NCBI GenBank assembly: GCA_028554755.1
Contig: JAPTOF010000012.1
Span: 6,725,501 to 6,789,500 of the forward strand
Direction of reading: 5' to 3'
Length of the DNA: 64,000 bases
From: Cordia subcordata
Lineage: Eukaryota; Streptophyta; Magnoliopsida; Boraginales; Cordiaceae
Of the stretch, positions 1 to 12,082 are shown one piece after another. Both the position numbers and the translations under genes were made by a program. The notes under the pieces are model-generated. The model was not told where the DNA came from. It saw nothing but the letters and a program-made list of their open reading frames with translations, and ran no database searches. Numbering within the stretch: the stretch's first letter is position 1; every line of letters starts with the position of its first letter.

Positions 1-142
1 AGTATACAGAGAACTGTTGGAATTTCATACAGAAGAAAATCAAAAGACAACTAAACCTATGTTCCTTTACAGTAATATTTTTATCTTTTATAACATATGA
101 AGCTTAACTATATGAGAAGAAACACACTGATGATATCTGCAA

Positions 143-3100
143 TCAAGCCTTTTCAGTCCCAATTGCATCAAGCCATGAAACAACTTGATCAATTGAAGGT
201 CTTTGTCTTGGATCCTGGTCTAGACATCTACAAGCTATGCTAAGTACCTCCAGAAGTTGTTTTTCACATTCTTTATTTTTTATTAATGAATCAAATACCT
301 CTTCCTCCCGCTTCTCCGATTTCATCTGAAACACCCACGATACCAAGTCTCTGCAATTTTTGCCCTTGCAGACTTCTACAGGCCGCCTGCCAGTAAGAAG
401 CTCAAGAAGAACGACACCGAAGCTATAAACATCACCCCTGAAAGTTGCCGTCAGTGTCTGACTATATTCAGGAGGAATATACCCCAAGGTGCCAACCAGA
501 TCTGTTGTCACATGGGTATCGTAAGGTCGAAGTAACCTCGAAAGCCCAAAATCAGCCAGATGAGCTTCAAATCTTTCATCCAAAAGAATGTTGCTTGTTT
601 TAATGTCTCGGTGTATTATATTTGGCTCTTTGTGCAGATAAGCCAATCCACGAGCTGCTCCTTTTGCTATTTTCAATCTTGTTTCCCATTTCAGAAATGA
701 GCCTCCATCTACACTCTCATGCAACCAATAATCCAAGCTTCCATTGTCCATGTAAGAGTAAATTAGCAATTTATCATTTCCATAACGACAGTACCCTTGA
801 AGCGAGACAAGGTTTTTATGCTGAGCTCTTGATAGTGCTTCTACTTCAGCTTGGAATTCACGGTCCATCTGCCCACAATCCCCAGAAAGTCTCTTAATTG
901 CAGCTTTTGAGCCATCTGGGAGATCTGCTTTGTAAACTAGACCAAACCCTCCACAACCAACAATATTTGACTGATTGAAGTTATTTGTTGATTTTAACAA
1001 GTCTGCTACAGTGAGTTCCTTGCACTCTGCAGTACGAAAAAGCACTAGCTTAGGCAGCCCAAATGCATCAGACAATCTTGGTGGTCTGCTAATTTCATCC
1101 TCCACGTCTTCAGTGGGATGTCCACTATCTCTTCGAGACATTCTAAGCAGAAGAATTGCAAGGAGCAAAGCAATCCCAACTGCCATGCTGATTGTAATTC
1201 CAAGTATACTGCCTCTGCCAAGCTTTTTGTTAGAACTAGGTGGGGTAGCTGGGCGCAGACCCATGTTGTTAACAGCACAAGGAGAAATAATTCTTCCACA
1301 AAGTCCAGGATTGCCCTCATAGCTTGAGCTGGGAAAGCTAAGGAACTGGCCTCCAATCGGAATTGCTCCACGCAAGTGATTATATGCCACACTAAACTTT
1401 GACAGAAATGTGAGCTGATTTAGTGATGAAGGGATTGATCCATATAGATCATTGTATGACAAATCCAAATTCTCCAGATTCACCATATTTGAAATGGAGC
1501 TAGGAATAACTCCACTAATATTATTCCTGCTCAAGTCCAAGACATGCAACTGTTTCAACTGCCCAATTTCGGGCCAAATCGTCCCATTTAATTTGTTATT
1601 GCTCAAAACTACAGATGGAGGGAAATTTGAAACCTGATTGTACTGCAAACCTCTTGAACTCTGATTTCGCCTAACGAACAATGGGATGCCAGTTGAAGAG
1701 TTCATAGTGGATAAACATTTATTTCCATAGATGAGGCTCTTTAGCTCAGTCAAACTTTTTGGAATTTCTCCTGTGAGTGAATTATTAGAGAAATCCAAGT
1801 AGAACAAATTGTCCATATCCCCAATCCATGTAGGAATACTACCTCCTAAATGATTCCAGGACAAGTCAAGGACTTCCAATTTCCTGCAACGATGCAACCA
1901 ATTTGGTATTTGACCTTTCAGGCCACAATTCGGGAGTGCAAAGATCATTAAGCTCTCAAAAGCACCAATGTTATCAGGAATTTCTTCACCATGGAAGTTT
2001 CTGGTGAGTATGAGTGTGGTAAGATTTCTGCATTGCTGCAAAACCGATAAAGCTCCAGATAAATTCACAATGCTGTTATTGGACAATGACAGTAATACTA
2101 GAGATGTAAGGTTCGCATAGTTTGCAGGGATCTCTCCAGTGAAAGCATTTTTGGCAAAACTCAAGACTTTCAACTCCTGACAACTTGATAGTGACTGTGG
2201 CAGATGACCAGAAAAGTGATTACTTGCAAGATCAAGATTCAAGAGGCGAGGCAATCTAGTGAAATCAAGATCAATGGAACCAGATAATGAGTTGTTCCGA
2301 AGATCAAGATTTTGAAGTTTAGAGCAGAGAGCTAGAGTGGGAGGCAATGGCCCTGAGAATGAATTTGTATGGCCAACTAACTCACGTAGTTGTGTCAAAT
2401 TCCCAAATACATTAGGAAGAGGACCAGAAAAGTGATTTCCATCAAGAACCAAAGATTTAAGATTGGAAAGCTTACTGAGTTTTGAGCTTAGTGGACCAGA
2501 GATAGAATTGGATGACACTGAAAGCTGCTCCAAAGAAGACATTGAGTACAAAGAATCTGGAAGCTGGCCTGACAGAGAATTGGAATTCAAGTGCAATTGC
2601 AACAGAGATTTGCTACAATTGTTTAAGCCTTCAAGACCTCCTGTGAAATGATTCAGTGATATATCGAGAATCCTAATCTTATGGGAGAGGTTGCAGATCT
2701 GAGGGTTGAACCCACCAGAGAACGAATTGTTGCTTATGTTGAATGCAACAAGATTAGGGAATCCCCCAAACTCAGACAAGTTTCCAGTGAATAAATTACT
2801 AGAAATATTGAGTGATTGGATTGAATTCAATCCAGCAAGACCTTCCCAAACTGGTCCAGCTAACATGTTACGACTCAAATCAAGAACTGTTAGCTGCTTC
2901 AAATTTGACAAATCCGAGGGCAAACCACCTTCCAGATGATTGTACGAAAGGTTAAGCACCTTCAACTGATCCAAATTGCCCAAAGACTGTGAAATTACTC
3001 CTCTCAAACGTAGTCCAGACATAATCAATTTGGTCACTCTACTTGCAGCTGACCCGTTAGCACCATTTTCACACACAACACCATCCCATTCACAGCAACT

Positions 3101-3301
3101 GGATTCATTGGCCCATTTTGAGATAATGGAATCATTTGTTAGGTTGCCAGCAAATTCTTTCAATGCCAGCAAATCTTTTGGGTGACAAGTCTGGCTTGTG
3201 GTTTCAAGACCCAAAGGCGAACACACAAAACAAGCCAAAATTAACCAATTCAGGAGAGCCATTGCGAAAAATTTCCGAATCTCCACCATTAGAAAAAGCA
3301 T
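143..3301 (-). CDS. PSKR2: Phytosulfokine receptor 2-like LRR receptor kinase
   Basis: A single uninterrupted frame of 1052 codons encodes a plasma-membrane receptor kinase of the PSKR/PSY1R clade, which perceives sulfated peptide hormones. Visible in order: a signal peptide (about residues 1-35), an N-terminal Cys cap with a CCEWDGVVC motif, about 20 leucine-rich repeats with many N-glycosylation sites, an island domain interrupting the repeats (about 530-565), and one membrane helix (about 690-715). The Ser/Thr kinase shows the [11 protein letters not shown] loop, HRD, DFG and a PPE in place of APE. Arabidopsis PSKR2 matches in length and across both the ectodomain and kinase. The most upstream ATG is used; in-frame ATGs 5 and 13 codons later would also give a signal peptide. 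Oddity: the loop before HRD reads [14 protein letters not shown], two residues shorter than the family pattern (LHKVCEPN). An intronless coding region is normal here. PSKR1 is the less likely alternative. Confidence 0.93.
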   Translation of the reverse strand: MLFLMVEIRKFFAMALLNWLILACFVCSPLGLETTSQTCHPKDLLALKEFAGNLTNDSIISKWANESSCCEWDGVVCENGANGSAASRVTKLIMSGLRLRGVISQSLGNLDQLKVLNLSYNHLEGGLPSDLSNLKQLTVLDLSRNMLAGPVWEGLAGLNSIQSLNISSNLFTGNLSEFGGFPNLVAFNISNNSFSGGFNPQICNLSHKIRILDISLNHFTGGLEGLNNCSKSLLQLHLNSNSLSGQLPDSLYSMSSLEQLSVSSNSISGPLSSKLSKLSNLKSLVLDGNHFSGPLPNVFGNLTQLRELVGHTNSFSGPLPPTLALCSKLQNLDLRNNSLSGSIDLDFTRLPRLLNLDLASNHFSGHLPQSLSSCQELKVLSFAKNAFTGEIPANYANLTSLVLLSLSNNSIVNLSGALSVLQQCRNLTTLILTRNFHGEEIPDNIGAFESLMIFALPNCGLKGQIPNWLHRCRKLEVLDLSWNHLGGSIPTWIGDMDNLFYLDFSNNSLTGEIPKSLTELKSLIYGNKCLSTMNSSTGIPLFVRRNQSSRGLQYNQVSNFPPSVVLSNNKLNGTIWPEIGQLKQLHVLDLSRNNISGVIPSSISNMVNLENLDLSYNDLYGSIPSSLNQLTFLSKFSVAYNHLRGAIPIGGQFLSFPSSSYEGNPGLCGRIISPCAVNNMGLRPATPPSSNKKLGRGSILGITISMAVGIALLLAILLLRMSRRDSGHPTEDVEDEISRPPRLSDAFGLPKLVLFRTAECKELTVADLLKSTNNFNQSNIVGCGGFGLVYKADLPDGSKAAIKRLSGDCGQMDREFQAEVEALSRAQHKNLVSLQGYCRYGNDKLLIYSYMDNGSLDYWLHESVDGGSFLKWETRLKIAKGAARGLAYLHKEPNIIHRDIKTSNILLDERFEAHLADFGLSRLLRPYDTHVTTDLVGTLGYIPPEYSQTLTATFRGDVYSFGVVLLELLTGRRPVEVCKGKNCRDLVSWVFQMKSEKREEEVFDSLIKNKECEKQLLEVLSIACRCLDQDPRQRPSIDQVVSWLDAIGTEKA

Positions 3302-4400
3302 AAGAAAATTATATGCTCAAAACAAATCCAACATCACCACGCATCTAGCTCAACTAGATTTGGTTGCTCTTTCTCTGCCTTTTAGAAGCAAAAATGAACA
3401 TCAGATGAAGAAACTTTCAACACCTATCCCAAAAAACACCTGGCTTACATAACACAAAACAATCACACTTGACCACTTGCAGTTGAAGCAACAATTGCCA
3501 CCACAGAGACTAATTGAGATTCGCAAAATCCCAACTTTCTAGCAAATCCCTAGACAACAATAAAAATTCAATCTTTATCAAGAACAAGCAGTTTTCATGC
3601 GACTTAACAAATAAACAGAAAAACTCGATGGCCACTTAACAGGCACTTAACAACAGGCAAAAAGGACTAAATTACTTACCACTTGACAGTGATGCAATTA
3701 GCATAAAATCCCCAGAGAGATATTAAGAACTCTCAAATACTTGTCCACACATGGATCAAAGAGAAGCAGCCCTGCACCTTAGAGAAAGAAACAACAAAAG
3801 AAACTTCATACTCTCATCCCAGAACACCTCAAAATTCTCTAAAGAAAAAAAGAAACAAAAACAAAAACTTTCATGCATAGAAAGTCTTACCTGCATTTAA
3901 GAACCTTTAAAAGCCTCAGATCCCCAGATCATAAAAATACAATCTTTCAAGTCAAATCCTATCAACCCCCTTAAATGAAGGGGAAAAAGAACTTCTTCAC
4001 TCAAAACCCACAAAAAACAATGAAAAAGATTAGATTTTTCTTTTCACAATCACTTGCAAATGAAGCAACCATCACTATATTGTGAAAACAAGCCTCAATC
4101 GTATGCTCTTTTTCAACAAATAGAGAGAGAACAAAGAAAAGGGAAAGCAGTACTTAGTTGACAGAGATTTCAAATCACAGTAGTAAGAGTGAGACAAAGG
4201 ACCATCTAAACTGCAGGCAAGGACAAAAAAAGGAAAGTGTTTGGAGTTGCTTACTATACTAATATTATTACTCTCTATCACTCCCTCCCCATAAAATCGA
4301 TCCAAGGTTGTACGTACTATAATTAAGGACAAAAGACACAGGTGGGCTGATTTGAAATCATGACACAAAGGGCTGACTTTTTTTAACATGGGGACATCAA
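3302..4400 (-). promoter_or_regulatory. Probable 5' leader and promoter of the PSKR2-like gene
   Basis: This gene-free 1.1 kb lies immediately upstream of the receptor start, read on the minus strand. Two good minus-strand splice donors (GTAAGT at 3679-3674 and GTAAGA at 3890-3885) and a possible acceptor near 3381 suggest alternative 5'-UTR introns. That is inference; transcript data would decide. No clear TATA box was identified. Confidence 0.4.
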
Positions 4401-4871
4401 AACTATTTTTTTTTTTTTAAACTAATTATTGTTTTTCTATGTTTAGATGGTCACAGTTCCTTACAGGTCACATGTCTGACTCATTTGTCAATGCTCTGCT
4501 CACACAACTTGTCTGTGACTGTGTTTTCACTCATTTCATATTGGATTAGAAAAATAAAAAATTTGGGGAATTTTTTCTTTTTTCTTTTTTTCTGTTCAAA
4601 AAAAAAAAAAGAGTCTAGTGGAAGGTGGGGGATTGCATTTGTGGATCTGAATGTGAGTTGTTGCTTTGCTTCACTTTGCACCTGTGCAACATTAATTTGG
4701 TGCGGTCCTGCGAGGTTTTAGAGGCATGAGTGTTTTTTTTTTTCGTCCTTTTTTTTTTCTTATGTTTTTTGTCTGTCCAATCCCACGTTGTTATACTGCG
4801 CGTGACCAATTCCACTTTAGAAACTACTTATAGACCGCGGGGTGGAGCTAATTATACACCGCAAGGTGCTT
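4401..4871. other. Intergenic, no gene seen
   Basis: AT-rich spacer with poly-T runs near 4409, 4570 and 4735. Short frames here have no coding character. Confidence 0.6.
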
Positions 4872-5476
4872 GAGGGTTTTTGGCTAAGCTTATAATCTAA
4901 TCATTTTATAAGTCAAAAATAATAATTAACATATTTGGCTAAATGATTTATAAATATTTTTTATCAGCTTATAAGGTAAGAAAAAAGTTGAGGATACCAA
5001 CTTATTTTTTAATAGCTTATAAGCATTTCTAGTCAAACTTGTAAAAAGACAATATTGCCCTTAAAATTTAAAATAGTTATATCACATTAATTAATAACAT
5101 ATTTTTTTTAGTCATTTTAATTATAGTTGCTACTTATAAGCGCTTATTTACCAAACATATCAGCAATTTATAAGTACATTATCCAGACACATCTATTGAG
5201 GACCTGTTTGGATTGATTTTTTTTTAGGAAAAAATATTTTTTTCCTGAAAAAGTTACATTAAATTTGCAATAACTATTTGATTTGGCTTTCAAAAAAATG
5301 AAACTCTTAAAAAAGCTCAAATACAGCTTTTTTTAAAAGCCAAATTTTTCAGTTTATAAAAAAAATTATTTTTCAAAAGCTATTAAAAAAACGCTTTTGA
5401 AAAAAGTCAATCCAAACGAGCCCTCATTTATTATTGGCTTATAAGTATTTGACAATAAGCTTAGCCAAACGGGCTC
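4872..5476. mobile_element. MITE (outer element of a nested pair)
   Basis: The ends are inverted copies. The left end reads GAGGGTTTTTGGCTAAGCTT; the right end, reverse-complemented, reads GAGCCCGTTTGGCTAAGCTT. The body is AT-rich, non-coding and full of TTATAAGC-type motifs. It is typical of a non-autonomous hAT-like element. A clean target-site duplication could not be fixed by eye. A second MITE sits inside it at 5200-5423. Confidence 0.7.
5200..5423. mobile_element. MITE inserted inside another MITE
   Basis: About 224 bp with terminal inverted repeats of the type GG(A/G)C(C/T)(T/C)GTTTGGATTGA. The same sequence recurs at 11853-12082, including the internal stretch AATAACTATTTGATTTGG and the AGCTCAAATACAGC motif, so this is a repeat family. 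It interrupts the outer element at 4872-5476 and is therefore younger. Confidence 0.8.
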
Positions 5477-6720
5477 TTAGTGTTAGGCTTTTACTTGTGT
5501 TTATAGACATTTAGATAAAAGGATTCTTTTTACATCGTTTTTGTTATTTGATCTTCTTACAGCTTCAAACAAGCAGTGTTGTAATATCTTTTTATTTGAA
5601 TGCTTATAAATATTCAAAATAAAAACTTCATTAAAAAAATTTTATTTTAAATGCTTATAAACACCAAATTAAGCACCGCAAAAACCCTCTTGAGAAGCAT
5701 ATCAGTTCTCATTTTAAGATTCCCTTATATAGTTGACTTGTTAAAATAATAAAATTTTAATTTTTGGATATATGAATTAAGTATTAATATAGAAGATGAT
5801 GAAAATAGAGGGTATATTTAAGCCTTATTTACTTATGGAGAAGTGTTTACTATTTTCTAATTCTATTTTTTTAGTAGAATTAGAGTTATTATTTTTTTGT
5901 AAAAGAAACTCAGAAAATGCATTTACTTGTTGAAAATAAAAAATAATTCTCTATTTTACAAAAAATAAAAAAATGCATTAACTTGTTAATGATTATGAAA
6001 TACTTTTTCTTGGGAAAAAAATTATTATAGAATTAGTAATATGTTAAAATAATAATATATTAAAATAAACCATTCATTTTCACCCAAAAGGACAATTTGA
6101 TTTATGTTACATCCTAAAATTAGTATAACAACTTAAAAATAACTTAAAAGTACAATAAAGAAATTACAAAAATAAAGTAATTAAAACATGATTTCTAAAT
6201 GGAGGGAATTAGTATAGAACTCTCCAAATTTGTCAAAGGAAATTCTGAAAAATAACCAAGAGTTTTTCTACTACTCAATTTTAATTTGGAAAACTTGAAA
6301 ATTTGTTTTTCAATTTCATTTTGAGAATTTTCTCTAACGAAAATGATATTTTATTTTCTATTTTTTTTAAATTATAGAAACACTTCCAATATTCTGCAAC
6401 TATAATAACAACTTTAGCCGTTAATTATGTTGTTTTCAGATGTGTAATTTTTTTTAGATAGCTTATACATGCAAAAGGGAAAAAGAAAAAGAAAAAAACA
6501 AAGAGAAAAGAAGACAAAAGAAAAAGTTAAGCAATAAAAGAGAAACTATTTATATTTTTTTCCTTCACCTCCTAATGGTAATGTTTAAAGTATCTTTGGG
6601 TACTCTCTTTAACTGCAGTCTTGAATTTTTTAAATCTCTTTGCATTAATTGGTAGTGTACTGATCAAAGTTATAAATATACGTGGTTGGTCAAAACTCCA
6701 GTAGGTAGCCACTCCCTTCT
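5477..6720. other. AT-rich intergenic DNA
   Basis: No gene seen. Further TTATAAACA-type motifs at 5490-5690 may be the remains of another MITE. The rest is low-complexity A/T sequence. Confidence 0.5.
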
Positions 6721-6730
6721 TAGAGAATCG

Positions 6731-7007
6731 TATATAAAATTTCTGCCTCATACAGCTCCGTCCTGAGCTTCCGTCTTCAGCTTTGGCATTAGATCACTAT
6801 CTATGCATGTGTTTTTAGCCTGGACTCTCGAATCTTTTGCGTCTTAGGTGGTGGGTGAACATTGGTGCTTGCCTTGCAAGAGATGCCCGCTCATAGGCCC
6901 AGCCTATTTCTTGCCAAAAAGAACCACTCACTAGCTAGCCGGATTAGTGAAGGCCCTATCTGGAGATATACTAAAAACCATGCCTTTCGAACCGAATGCA
7001 AGGCATG
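6731..7007. other. GC-richer island with TATA-like box and inverted repeats
   Basis: TATATAAAAT at 6731 is followed by about 270 bp near 50% GC in otherwise AT-rich DNA. GCATGTGTTTTTAG (6805-6818) is nearly complementary to CTAAAAACCATGC (6971-6983). CATGCCTT (6979-6986) and AAGGCATG (7000-7007) form a perfect 8-bp stem. The stretch around 6860-6890 resembles a tRNA D-arm and anticodon arm. It could be a short non-coding RNA gene or a decayed tRNA-derived element. No known plant microRNA was recognised. Confidence 0.25.
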
Positions 7008-7009
7008 TT

Positions 7010-8640
7010 TTTCAACACTATAAGAGATATTAGATTTGGGGACAAAATTTTTTAGCAACAAAAAACTTTGTCACTAAATTAGATATTTTGCAACATTTTC
7101 TGAAAGAAAAATCACTAAAAAGTAATACATTTTTTCACTGCTTAACATTAAACACTAGTGACAAAAAATAATACTTTAATGACGTTAATATTTTGTCTTA
7201 AAAAATTAAATAGCAATATTAAAAAATTGTCACTAAAGCATAAGAAGTGCAACATTTTCTAAAATACGTCCCAAATTAATATATGTTGTTCACAAGTATG
7301 AAATTTTTGACAGCTTGTTAACATACATTAAATAATGGTCTACTCTTAAAGAGTGCAAAAGAAAAAGAAATGAGGAACGTTTTTCCTTTCACAAACTCTT
7401 TTTTCCTTTGCCTTATTATGTGATGAGTCTTAAAGTTGGATGCTTTTCATCTTGTGAATACTTTGGTCAGACTTCAATGGCAAGTCTTAGTTTTTAAATC
7501 TGATCTTAACAATTAGTGTTGGTATGCTGGTCAAACTTATGGATGTTTAACTTCTAATTATGCAAGATTTTTGTAATTTGGTCTGGATTCTATAATCTTT
7601 CATCAATTAATGCATCAAGATTTTGAAAGCAAATTCATCAAATTTCTGTTTGTTTGTTTGTTAATAAAGTTGCAAATGACTAAATGCGCTAAGGGGAGTT
7701 GAATTTTTGAGCATCTCAACTTGTTCAAAAAAATTTATGAACTCAAGCTTCACTCATCTCTTGAGTTTTGGAGTTTCATACAAAGGCCAAAATCGAAACG
7801 AAAAAATTGTAATATGATATATATTGAGAGCTAAACCATATCCTTGTAGTTGTAGTACAATACATTATTAACTTTGAAAATTATGGATGATGACTTTCTT
7901 ACTTGAGTTGGATTGCAGACTTCCAGAATCAAGTGTCTCTATCTAATTAGGGTTATCTTAACAAGGATCATGGAAGCCTATTTAAAGGATTTCCTTATTG
8001 ACTGAGAGGGTTCGGTCCACTAGTTGAATTACTGAAATCACTTTTTATATTAATAAAAATATTAATCTAACATTAAAGGGTATAATGTTTCACCCTTTAA
8101 AAAGATCGAAATACAATTATTTCTTTTTTTTTTTTAGGTCAAGCAAACAATTTTATGAGACACCAAACACAAAGTTATAGCAAAGCAAAATACAAATTTA
8201 CAACAACCAACAAAATACGAAATTACAACAAACGGTACAGGAAAGAGTCAAAACCACAAGCCCTGTTTTTTTCAGTCACAAAGGAAATTTTGACGAACGT
8301 ATGCACTAAAAATTCAATCCAAAAATTACAACTACAACAAACAACAAGAAAAAAAGCAGACACCACACCACAAATAAGTTTAAATGAACTCATCAACCCA
8401 ACCAAAAGCTAATTAAAAAAAATTAGAACAAAAATGATCTAAATATGTTTGAAAGCAGGACGAATACAGCAGTCCTTAGTATTGAACAAGTGATACAACA
8501 TTTATGAACCAGACAAATCAAGAAATGATCTCCTGTTGGTGATAGAAAAGAATCTAAATATCTAATCAATCAGCGTTTTTGCTCCTATCACTATCTGATT
8601 TGTCCCCCTTTTGACTTTATTTTTATCACAAGTCATTCTG
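7010..8640. other. Intergenic, no gene seen
   Basis: 7016-7027 reads CACTATAAGAGA, close to CACTA-transposon ends, and the following 250 bp carry CACTAAA/GACAAAA motifs. No matching 3' end was found. The remainder is AT-rich with no coding signal. Confidence 0.4.
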
Positions 8641-8940
8641 CAAAAAAAGGCGAGGCGCTTAATTGCATTCTTGCTTCCACGGGCTAAGCACGCGTCATAA
8701 TGCTGCGTGTGGCCTACCGCTATAATAATGAATGATCAGAAAGGTCAAATTAGCAAATTTCGCATGTGGCCGGTGAGATTGAGCGGCGTGGTGGGCCGCC
8801 GGCGCAAGTCACGGTTGACATGGCTAGCCGACCCCCGCAACGCCCTAGGCCCTAGGACGAGCCTAACGCCTACTTCAACAACCCCAACCCCCGCTAGTCC
8901 AATGCATGGTTCACCACCTCACCTGCTATCGACCTAATTT
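8641..8940. other. GC-rich patch of unknown nature
   Basis: A sharply bounded 300 bp with high GC (for example 8770-8900) lies in AT-rich DNA. The short frame across it has no recognisable domain. It may be a transposon remnant or promoter-like DNA. Confidence 0.3.
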
Positions 8941-8991
8941 GGATTGGTCGTTTCACGTATTACGAGAAAAAATTTAATAGTGGTTAATGAT

Positions 8992-9042
8992 CACACACAA
9001 ACACACACACATATATATGTATGTATATATGTATATGTATAT
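8992..9042. repeat. (CA)n-(TA)n microsatellite
   Basis: A CA-dinucleotide run passes into ATATATGTATG-type repeats. Confidence 0.9.
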
Positions 9043-10467
9043 TTAAAACAAGGTGCTAATTGGAGTAATAACAATCTCACATTAATTAAGACGAGAACAC
9101 TAATTTGAATTTCGAGAAATGCACTTGATGAGAGATTTTCTTTCGCCATTGTCAGCCCGATAGGAATTAATCTTGGACCGCTTGAGAATGCTCTTATTTG
9201 CTAATTGCATCGAACAGGGCCTTAATTTTATTAAAGAAAGAAATAGGGTTTAAGCTAGATGAAAACAGAAGGTGAATTTCGACTGATTAGTGACATGATT
9301 GAGATTATTTCCAAGCTCATAGTCGAACCAGATGATGCAAATTATTAAAATTAATGAGGGCTCGGTTAAATTGATTTTTCTTAAAATATTTTTTTATATG
9401 ACAAGCTAAATTTGAGTCTTTAAAGAGTTTTAGTTTTTTTTTTTGAAATTAAACTAAATATTTATTGAAAAAACATAATTTAAAAATAAATATAATTTAA
9501 AAATAAATATTTTTTCATTAAAAAAATCAACCCTGAACGACTCTAATTTTAACTATACATATATGATTGCTGTAGTCCACTAGATATTAACAGCCTATTT
9601 GGCTAAGTTTATTTGGAACTTATAAATTACAAATAGTAAAAAAATATGTAAAAATATTTTTTTTTAAAGCTTATCTAACCTTAAATCCAATTTTTAGTTC
9701 ATGCATGGTGCACTCATTGTGTGCCTGAACATTTATGATGGCCAAATTGATGTTGTTCAATAATCGGAAACCACTAACCTGAAAAAAACAAAAATAATAA
9801 TTGGAAACTGAGAGAACATAATGTAGGGCAGTTGTTTTTATTGCGTTTCAAACAAGTTGAAAGCATTTTGGTAAAAAGAAATATTAATTTGGTTTTGTCC
9901 GTATTCATATCATAGATGAGTACCGGAAATTCAACCTAATTTTTCAAACCAATAATTATTCCACTAACCACCACAATAATTTTATTTTTAAATTTTTAGG
10001 TTTAACTTTTGTTACCGGCTATGGTAGAAAAGAAGCTCATGGGGCCAAGCTGTGTACCAAATTATTGAGATAAGTTAGGCTCCATGTTAGCGCTAGCTAA
10101 TCAGATTAGGTTTTTCTCTTAACTAATATTTTTGTTATAACATTCTAATTATGCACTTCAAGTGATCATTTCATTCTTAAATATAATATCGAAATATAAG
10201 AGAAAAAGTGAAATATTAGATACTTTGAGTAAAATAAATAGTTAGAATTCACCGTTATATAAAATAGTAAGATAAAGTATTAATTAGGAGAAAATTATTC
10301 TCAAATAAAAGCTCTACGTGTCGCAATTTCTCTAAAAACAAAGGCAGGCCAAATAGGAAGTCAAATTTATTAGATCAAATTTTTACTCATTTTTGTTCTA
10401 AAACTTGTATTTAATGATAATAAAACACTTAAAGTGAAGAAAAATATGAACTTGTTTAGCTATAAGG
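9043..10467. other. Intergenic, no gene seen
   Basis: AT-rich. Near 9593-9680 a fragment reads like one end of the 4872-5476 MITE family (CCTATTTGGCTAAGTTTA) without a partner. Confidence 0.5.
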
Positions 10468-10478
10468 ATCAAATGTGA

Positions 10479-10699
10479 CTTGTTCTCCAAGGTAGTCTCA
10501 GTGGTAAAAAGATAAGGTCGAATGCAATTGAGAAGTCGGTTCAGTCCTAGTCTCCTACTCTACGTTGAGTGCCTCTATGTTGAATGTCTTGATTTATTTA
10601 GTGGCTTACTTGTGGGACTTATTCTTTCATTCAAAACTTACTATAAAAGATAAGTATAGGATTTAGGGTTTAGAGTTTTTGTCAATTAAAAAAAAATAT
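10479..10699 (+). mobile_element. tRNA-derived SINE with intact target-site duplication
   Basis: A polymerase-III A box (TAGTCTCAGTGG, 10493-10504) and B box (GGTTCAGTCC, 10538-10547) lie 33 bp apart, as in tRNA genes. An unrelated body follows and ends in an A-run (10688-10696). The element is flanked by exact direct repeats of ATCAAATGTGA (10468-10478 and 10700-10710), the 11-bp target-site duplication left by LINE-type retrotransposition. At about 220 bp it fits a complete plant SINE. It encodes no protein and depends on LINE enzymes. The intact duplication suggests a fairly recent insertion. Confidence 0.9.
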
Positions 10700-10710
10700 A
10701 TCAAATGTGA

Positions 10711-11852
10711 ATCCACTTTAAAGCACAGTAGAATATTAAGAATGCAACAAATGTCAAGGTTGTTTTCCTTAGCTGTCTAGAGGACCAAAATGTCACAAGG
10801 ACAGTAGTATGTTAACCTATTTTCTCGTTATTTATTTTTCTTTCTGGAGGATGGTAATGTGTGAAGCCTATGTAATGATTAAACTTTTTTATATATAAAG
10901 GTCTTCACTTTTCAAACGTGATGTGATTTTTCAGTTTTTTTCTCACACCAACGCTGGAGTAAATGTCAAAGTTCTCTACCTAAACATTTGAAAGTGGTAA
11001 AAATTCTGTCACCTGATTAAAACACAAAGAAAATGATTGATATTGAAAGGTCAAATTCATGGTTTCATAAAGCAAATTTCAGAACAAGAAAAGTATGAAT
11101 CATTTTAGAGAGATATTAGTGGTGGTCTCAGGATTTGAACGAGGAATGAGAAAAGTATATAACACTAATTCATAGTCGGGTTTAATTCTATCTAATATAA
11201 AAATTAACCACTTCCTAATAACAACAAACTACAATATAAGAATTTGTTAGTAAAATTAAGAATAGATTTTCAGAATTACCTCATAAATATAGACATAAAC
11301 TACAAAAAATTTAAAATTATATTTTTACATTAGGCATCTAAGGTGAGCTCAATGTGTTTTCATTCTCTCAAATTAATAAATCACTTGTTTAGTATTACTA
11401 AGAATCTCTTTCTCAATGTAAAGTATAAGTATATATACTAGCAAGGAAATCGTATTTTATCTGATTACGCAAACTTGTCTCTATAATCTTCATGACTAAA
11501 AATGCATGTTTTTTTTGTAGATGTTGTAGAAACTGAAAAAGTTAAAATAAGTCAAACAAACCATCCAAGAGAAGGTATATTTCTGATATTTCTGTCTTTG
11601 ACATTAATCAACATAATTTTGAAATAGTTTAAACGCTTTGAAAACATAAATTTCGCCTAATATATAATGTCTCAAATGGGTGTTGTAGGTAAACTAACAA
11701 CTTGGTTAATAATTTGATGCTCAAGTGGCCACTTACTGTGTCTCTAATACTAGTTTCACATGTAAACTTTGGATGTTTGGACTTAGAGCATGACATAATA
11801 TCACGTTCAAAATGCTTCATTTCATATGCAGCTTTTCCAATCAACTACAAAT
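10711..11852. other. Intergenic, no gene seen
   Basis: AT-rich sequence without coding or RNA-gene signals. Confidence 0.5.
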
Positions 11853-12082
11853 GGTCTATTTGGATTGGCTTTTTTTTTTCAGAAAAAAGTACTTTTTTTT
11901 TTGAAAAAATTATGTTAAATTTGTAATAACTATTTGATTTGGTTTTCAAAAAAACTGAAACTCTGAAAAAAAGCTCAAATACAGCTTTTTTAGAAATTAA
12001 AATTTTCAACTTATCAAAAAAAGTTATTTTTCAAAAGTTGTTAAAAAAAGCGTTTTTGAAAAAAGTCAATCCAAACGAGCCC
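11853..12082. mobile_element. MITE, second copy of the 5200-5423 family
   Basis: Nearly collinear with 5200-5423 over its full length. The left end reads GGTCTATTTGGATTGG and the right end TCAATCCAAACGAGCCC. It is non-coding. Inferred hAT-like. Confidence 0.8.

Noticed and set aside
622..3185. Plus-strand frames across the receptor kinase gene
   Set aside because: Antisense shadows of a well-supported minus-strand gene.
7016..7270. CACTA transposon
   Set aside because: Only one terminus-like motif (CACTATAAGAGA) was found; no matching 3' end or transposase.
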